From contig JAWDGP010000057.1 in the NCBI GenBank assembly GCA_033675545.1, positions 1-64,000 on the forward strand: 64,000 nucleotides of DNA, written 5' to 3'. Positions 40,859 through 64,000 of the stretch are shown here, in pieces. The stretch comes from Elysia crispata (lineage: Eukaryota; Mollusca; Gastropoda; Plakobranchidae). Both the position numbers and the translations under genes were made by a program. Within the stretch, counting starts at the first letter, position 1, and every line of letters begins with the position of its first letter. The notes under the pieces are model-generated. The model saw only the letters and a list, made by a program, of their open reading frames with translations, was not told where the DNA came from and did not search any database.

Positions 40859-43651
40859 AGTAACCCTGATCAGGCGAGCGCTGAACTAAGTGATACTGAT
40901 ACGCTAGCAAATGGCAGTGAGTTCAAAAGAAAGGATTTTAACTTTATAAATCTGTACAAGTAATGTTGAAGCTTGTTTGTGATCTCTTTGGATATATGGA
41001 TGGGACTATGGTGTTAAAGGTTGTTGATAGATCAAGGCAAACATTTCTTGTTACATTATAATAGCCTAAGGAGAACAATTTCAGTGCTCTTTAGACTGAT
41101 TGCAATGGCTCTAGCAGATCAATGGCATGAAGATTACACACCAGTTAAAAAAGGACATCCTTGACAAGAATTTTAGATAATTTTGGTAGGAAAGGGAAGA
41201 TTATAAAGAATGGACTTATCTCACAAGATTTACATGGGACTTTCAAAATGATGGATTTTACATGATCTTTAGTTTAAAAAAAATTTAACTTACTTAGACC
41301 TTCTCCACTACATCTATCAGAATCATAGTCAAATATCTCTAATGTCAAAGTTGTTGTTTTTTTTCCCCAGGATTTTGAACTTCTAATCCCAAAATATCTC
41401 TTTTTTCTCAAAGTTGTTTCTTTTTCCCTTGGATTAAAAAAAAAATAATACAAATGAAAACAAGCAAAAGATGTTTGAATGGTCCCATTTTGGGTTTGGT
41501 TTAATAATATGCCTGTTTCAACTGACACTTATGATCTAAACTAATACTAAATATAACATTAAAATGACAAGTAAACAATCATCCATTAATTAGTCTACTC
41601 ACAGCCTCAACTCAGAATAAAAACATTTCCCTGGTTCAAACAATTGTGTGACCTATTGACCGCTCGGCAGACTAAATGTACTGCGTGTGACTGATGGATT
41701 AAACTATGTGTTGTATGACATATGCCTTGTGACCATAGGTTATTTCTGGCTGCTCTCTTGAGATATGCTGTACATCATCAATATGTGCTGTGTCAAATGC
41801 TCTGCATTTTGTAAACATGGCGCTAATATATGCTGCTCATGTACTGTATGTGTCCAAAAATCACATCTGATATTTTCCTCAATACATGGGAGGCAAGAAC
41901 ATGTACTAGTGAATCGTAATACATTTGCCAAAACCTAAATAACTTTGCAAATACTTTTCAGCAAGCTCAATATGCGTTTCATTTTGAAAAGTTAAAAAAT
42001 TATATTTTCATCTTGAACTGAAACATATCAGCAATTTGTTAATCGATCATCTGAATTGAAAAGAGTGAAACAGGATAAACAGTCGGAAAGGCTAAAGTAA
42101 AGGTTATATTTTTGAGTAGCAGATGTTAGTACAAACTTGTAATATATCAGAAGCAAGACCTTCAGTCATTATTTAAGCCCTGAATTACCTAAAACACAAA
42201 CATACTAGAATCACACTTCAAAAATATAAACCAGTCTCATAATGAGAGAGAGAAATCTTGTGACAGAAGATGGGAATCTATATCAGCTGGGCTGATCTAT
42301 CTACACAGCTTGATATCAGATCTACTTTTAAACAAGCAAGGGACAGTATAGATCTACACACATACACACTTGGTGTGTAAGGCATATATGATGAATGTAA
42401 TATCAGTCAAGTATATTAATAAGAGAGGGAAGCAACACCTTGAAAAAAAAATAATACTTTCGCTTTGTATATGTAAATAACATGGTTGACGTATCTTAAA
42501 GAAAATTAGTATACTTTGATGACTGACAGGGAGATAAATATGTAAAATTAACAAGTTAAACATTTCCAGGAGAATGTTTGATAAAATTCAGTGATGAGAC
42601 AAAGTTGACAAAGTTATACCTCATCATAATCAAATATAGACATGACACTTTATGGAGTGAAAATCTTAATCCTATGATGAGCTGCAGATAAAGTTGAACA
42701 CTACTGAATCACTTTTGGTTAAAAAAAATGTTTTGAAAAGTGTACAGGCCACAAAATAGAACATAAGCATCCTGCAATAGTATATAAATAAAAAAAAACA
42801 GAAAAAAAAACAAACAAGAGTACAGTTTTCACAAATACTTTGGCAAAACAGTGACCATAACTAAATAATGACTAAAGTCGTCAAATACAAAAAAACCAAG
42901 TCAATAAAATCATATTGAATGATTTACTTGAAGCTTAGCCCTTATTAATCTTGATTTTCGCTCTTTCAGCTCAAGACATAAAATTTGGCAAAGGAGATGA
43001 TTGTTATATAGTTGAAGATCGTATTATATTGACCATATTTGACTAATCACATTAAGTGATCAAACATAAAAAAGTTATAGAGTAAAGTTACCTTTCCCGC
43101 TTTCAATTAATTTTTTTTCTATTATTTTTCTTCTTTGACATGTCCTATTCTTTGGTGATGGAAGCAAGTAAAACAAATGATTTACATTAGTGCATACAGT
43201 TAGTTTACTCTCTTCAAACAAAATACCTCTCATAAATCTTTTGTTTTTACCCTATTTTACTGGATTCTGATAGGGAATTCTTGTATTCAAATAATTTGCT
43301 TTTATCTCAGGAAGTTTTAAAATTTTCACCTATGTGCTTTTACGAAATTGACTTTTTCTCCAAAATAATTCTCAATATGGAACCACTGAGTATTAATCAA
43401 ATAAAAACCAAGGAATGCTTCAAAGTTTTAGACAATTTCAGGGTTGTTCCTTTTTTTAATTAAGATCTTTCCTTTAGTGTTTAGCAGCTGTAAAAATTCA
43501 GGTAAGCACAGTTGGAATGATTAAATTCTCACTTTTGGTCAGGTCTGAAAGACGAGAAATAAAATGATTGTACTTACATATCTAAATTCTTATCACAGGG
43601 TCGTGCACGGACTATGTGAGTGAGAGAAATAATATTGGTTAATAAAGAACT

Positions 43652-43712
43652 AACACACACACACACACACTCTCTCTCTCTCCCCCCACCACACACTCCA
43701 CATCACACACAC
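43652..43712. repeat. (CA)/(CT) microsatellite cluster
   Basis: An AC run, then a CT run, a C-run and imperfect CA units downstream of synaptojanin. Confidence 0.9.
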
Positions 43713-44983
43713 AATCAAAGTTCAGGTGGAGACATCTCACACAATTCACACATGAGTGGTCTAGATTCATTTCTTCCTCTTCCAGCAAAAGCTGCCTTGA
43801 GATAATAAATGAGCAGCACTCACCATGTCGGCAAGGAGAGGCTTATTTAACCCCGGGCCACATAAAACCAATGACCAAACTGCCATTTCTGTGACAGATA
43901 CCTCAATGTCACCTGCTCAATATCTTCTCATCCCTTTTGAACCAAACAGCAACAAAGAAAACTTCAGATGCAATCCACCCGCCACAATTAATGCTTATTT
44001 GGAGTCATAAATAGTTGTCATGCTCAGCTTCAGTGAAATTCAATGACGAGAAATGTCATTTAAAAATGAAATAAATTATACATCAAATGTATTGCACATA
44101 CATTTTAAAGAATCTAGGCTAACATATAGGTTACAAAAGGTTTGAAAAAAAAAAAACACAAAACAAAGAGTATCAGAGCAGTGACAGTATGGGCAGTGCC
44201 AGTCATCACAGTACATGAAACAATATTTCAAACAACAGCTTGAGACTGGAGCATTTCCTCTACATGGTAATCTACAGATTTGGTATTGGGATTATTTTGG
44301 CGGTACTTGCTGATATACAGTTTACAAGCCTATTCTAACATCAAAGTATATATTAATTCCTAATTAATTTGTAATTTCGCTTCCCAAAAGATGCCCTGCC
44401 TGAAGAGAGCACAAAATTTGGGATTCTTGTGCCAAAACGCTGCATGAAGTTGAACACATTTAGAACATTTTAAGAATCTCAGGTTTCTGACCGCCAAAAC
44501 TTCAATGCACATCTTACTCTGAATTTCCAGAAGAAATCTGATTTTAGCGATATATCCAGACAGTCATGCCATGGATAGAAAATGATTAAGTACGAGTCAA
44601 AACACCTACACAATGACACAAATTGATTCATGAATATTTAACCTTAACAACTTATTTTAAGATCCTTGAGAACAAAAGACAAACAGAATTAAATCGTCCA
44701 CAAATAAATCATTACGCATTTAAGTACAGTGCAGAATTGCTTTGCCATGAGAGAAATACATGTGACAGATATGTTCAGATATCATGGCTTTGCTTTTTCC
44801 CTATAAAAAAAACAAAAAACAAAAGTGTTGTGCACAGGGAAAGATATTTGATTATAAAAAAAAAGGTATCACGAAAGCGTGCTTTGGAAAATGCTATATA
44901 TTAAAATTGTTTTTTAAAAAAAATTTGCATCTACACAATCCTGTTTTCCCATTTCAACCATTTTCCTAAATTCTCTCATTGAA

Positions 44984-63282
<18,299 letters not shown>

Positions 63283-63539
63283 CTAGATAGATGATGAAGG
63301 AGATCTACTTGATTAGACATAAATACTGAATTGGCTTAGGTTTTATTTGGTGACCAAATTTGAGCCTTCTAAGATGCCATCTGATGGTAATACTATCTTG
63401 GATTTTGAAGACAATTTTTGACTGTTGTTAAAAAGCAAGACTAGATAATTTTCGCAGCTCGCTCTTTCCTTCCTGCTTTGTCTCAGGCTAGTATTGGTGC
63501 CTGAAAAGAGAATCAGTGCTGTGAATTGTACAGACGCCA
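63283..63539 (-). other. synaptojanin intron, edge of LINE relic
   Basis: Sequence between the exon acceptor and the recognisable reverse-transcriptase homology; it may include the degraded 3' end of the same LINE copy. Confidence 0.35.
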
Positions 63540-64000
63540 CATGATGTTAAGGGTCTTCTTTCCTCATCACAGGGCTAAAAAAGGTTGCTGGGCGTTTATG
63601 TATTCTATTTATGAATGATCTTTATGTATCGGCCTGTCATAAGACTGTTTGGTTTCATTTCTTTGCAGTCCATGAGATTCGTAGCATTCTCCAAAGGAAT
63701 CACATTTCCTTTGCCCCCAGTTACTTTTGTACCTGTTTTGAAATTGTCCAGGCTTTACATCCATGGATCAGAATGGGTTCAATGCAGCAATCTAGGGCTC
63801 TTCTTGTATGAATAGAGATGTGGTTATTTATTGGTATTGATTTCTTTCTCTGAAAACTCTTTTTTGTGTCTGCTATTATTGATGCCATTTCAGTGTTGTT
63901 GCGTACATCAAATGATATCTAAGTACCCAAGTATTTGAATTGATCCCTTTGCTTGAGTTTATTCTCGTTGATAAAGATGTTGATCTTTGGACACTCATTG
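63540..64000 (-). pseudogene. broken non-LTR retrotransposon reverse transcriptase, C-terminal part
   Basis: Minus-strand translation shows DQFKYLGT, then HISIHTRRALDCCIEPILIH, GCKAWTISKQVQK, RMLRISWTAKK and FINRIHKRPATFF. These are the order and wording of the C-terminal part of endonuclease-reverse transcriptases of LINE elements common in invertebrates. Several in-frame stops interrupt it, so it is dead. It continues past the window edge and lies inside the synaptojanin gene, in the same orientation. Confidence 0.8.

Larger units (their letters stand above)
36988..44983. other. CHD1L-synaptojanin tail-to-tail intergenic region
   Basis: Includes the CHD1L 3' UTR (to about 37210) and, at its far end, the minus-strand synaptojanin 3' UTR. 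It contains a small unexplained reading frame at 37271-37507, a trinucleotide mosaic at 38131-38526, a GC-richer block at about 39245-39385, a 12-bp triplet repeat at 40792-40827, a (CA)/(CT) tract at about 43652-43712 and another small frame at 43825-44010. No recognisable gene was found. Confidence 0.6.

Noticed and set aside
63611..63815. Plus-strand frames near the window end
   Set aside because: They are the antisense of the LINE reverse-transcriptase relic.

Overview
The window looks like nuclear DNA of an intron-rich, AT-rich invertebrate animal, most likely a lophotrochozoan and probably a mollusc. The proteins resemble human ones closely, but intron sizes, microsatellite load, piggyBac-type elements and frequent TAGATCTA words do not look vertebrate. 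The taxon is inference. Homology calls rest on family sequences remembered by the reader; no search was run.

Three protein-coding genes are present and were rebuilt exon by exon with phase checking. (1) 5906-11597, minus: a LIX1/LIX1L (Drosophila lowfat) homologue with five coding exons, about 346 aa. (2) 14064-36987, plus: CHD1L (ALC1), the PAR-activated Snf2 chromatin remodeller, with 25 phase-consistent coding exons and 1031 codons. It has helicase lobes, a macro domain and an extra C-terminal XRCC1-like BRCT domain that human CHD1L lacks. (3) 44984-63282, minus and cut by the window edge: synaptojanin, with the 3' part of the inositol 5-phosphatase domain, the RRM-like domain and a long proline-rich tail with eight DPF motifs. 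Its Sac1 domain would lie beyond position 64000.

Layout: 1-5905 is non-coding and holds a 59-bp minisatellite. LIX1L and CHD1L are head to head, about 2.5 kb apart. CHD1L and synaptojanin are tail to tail across 8 kb of mostly featureless, microsatellite-bearing DNA. Introns carry a pogo/Tigger-like MITE, a decayed tRNA-like SINE, a TTAA-flanked piggyBac deletion derivative, a second piggyBac remnant, a broken non-LTR retrotransposon and several tandem arrays.

The points most worth a second look are: the CHD1L macro plus BRCT architecture; an AT-AC U12-type intron inside that BRCT domain, with a second U12-type intron just upstream; a GC-AG intron in the ATPase domain; candidate in-frame microexons (21, 12 and 9 nt) in one intron of the synaptojanin phosphatase domain; and the LIX1L-CHD1L pairing, since the human genes also share a chromosome band (1q21.1). 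No prokaryotic features, CRISPR array, rRNA or intact tRNA gene was seen.
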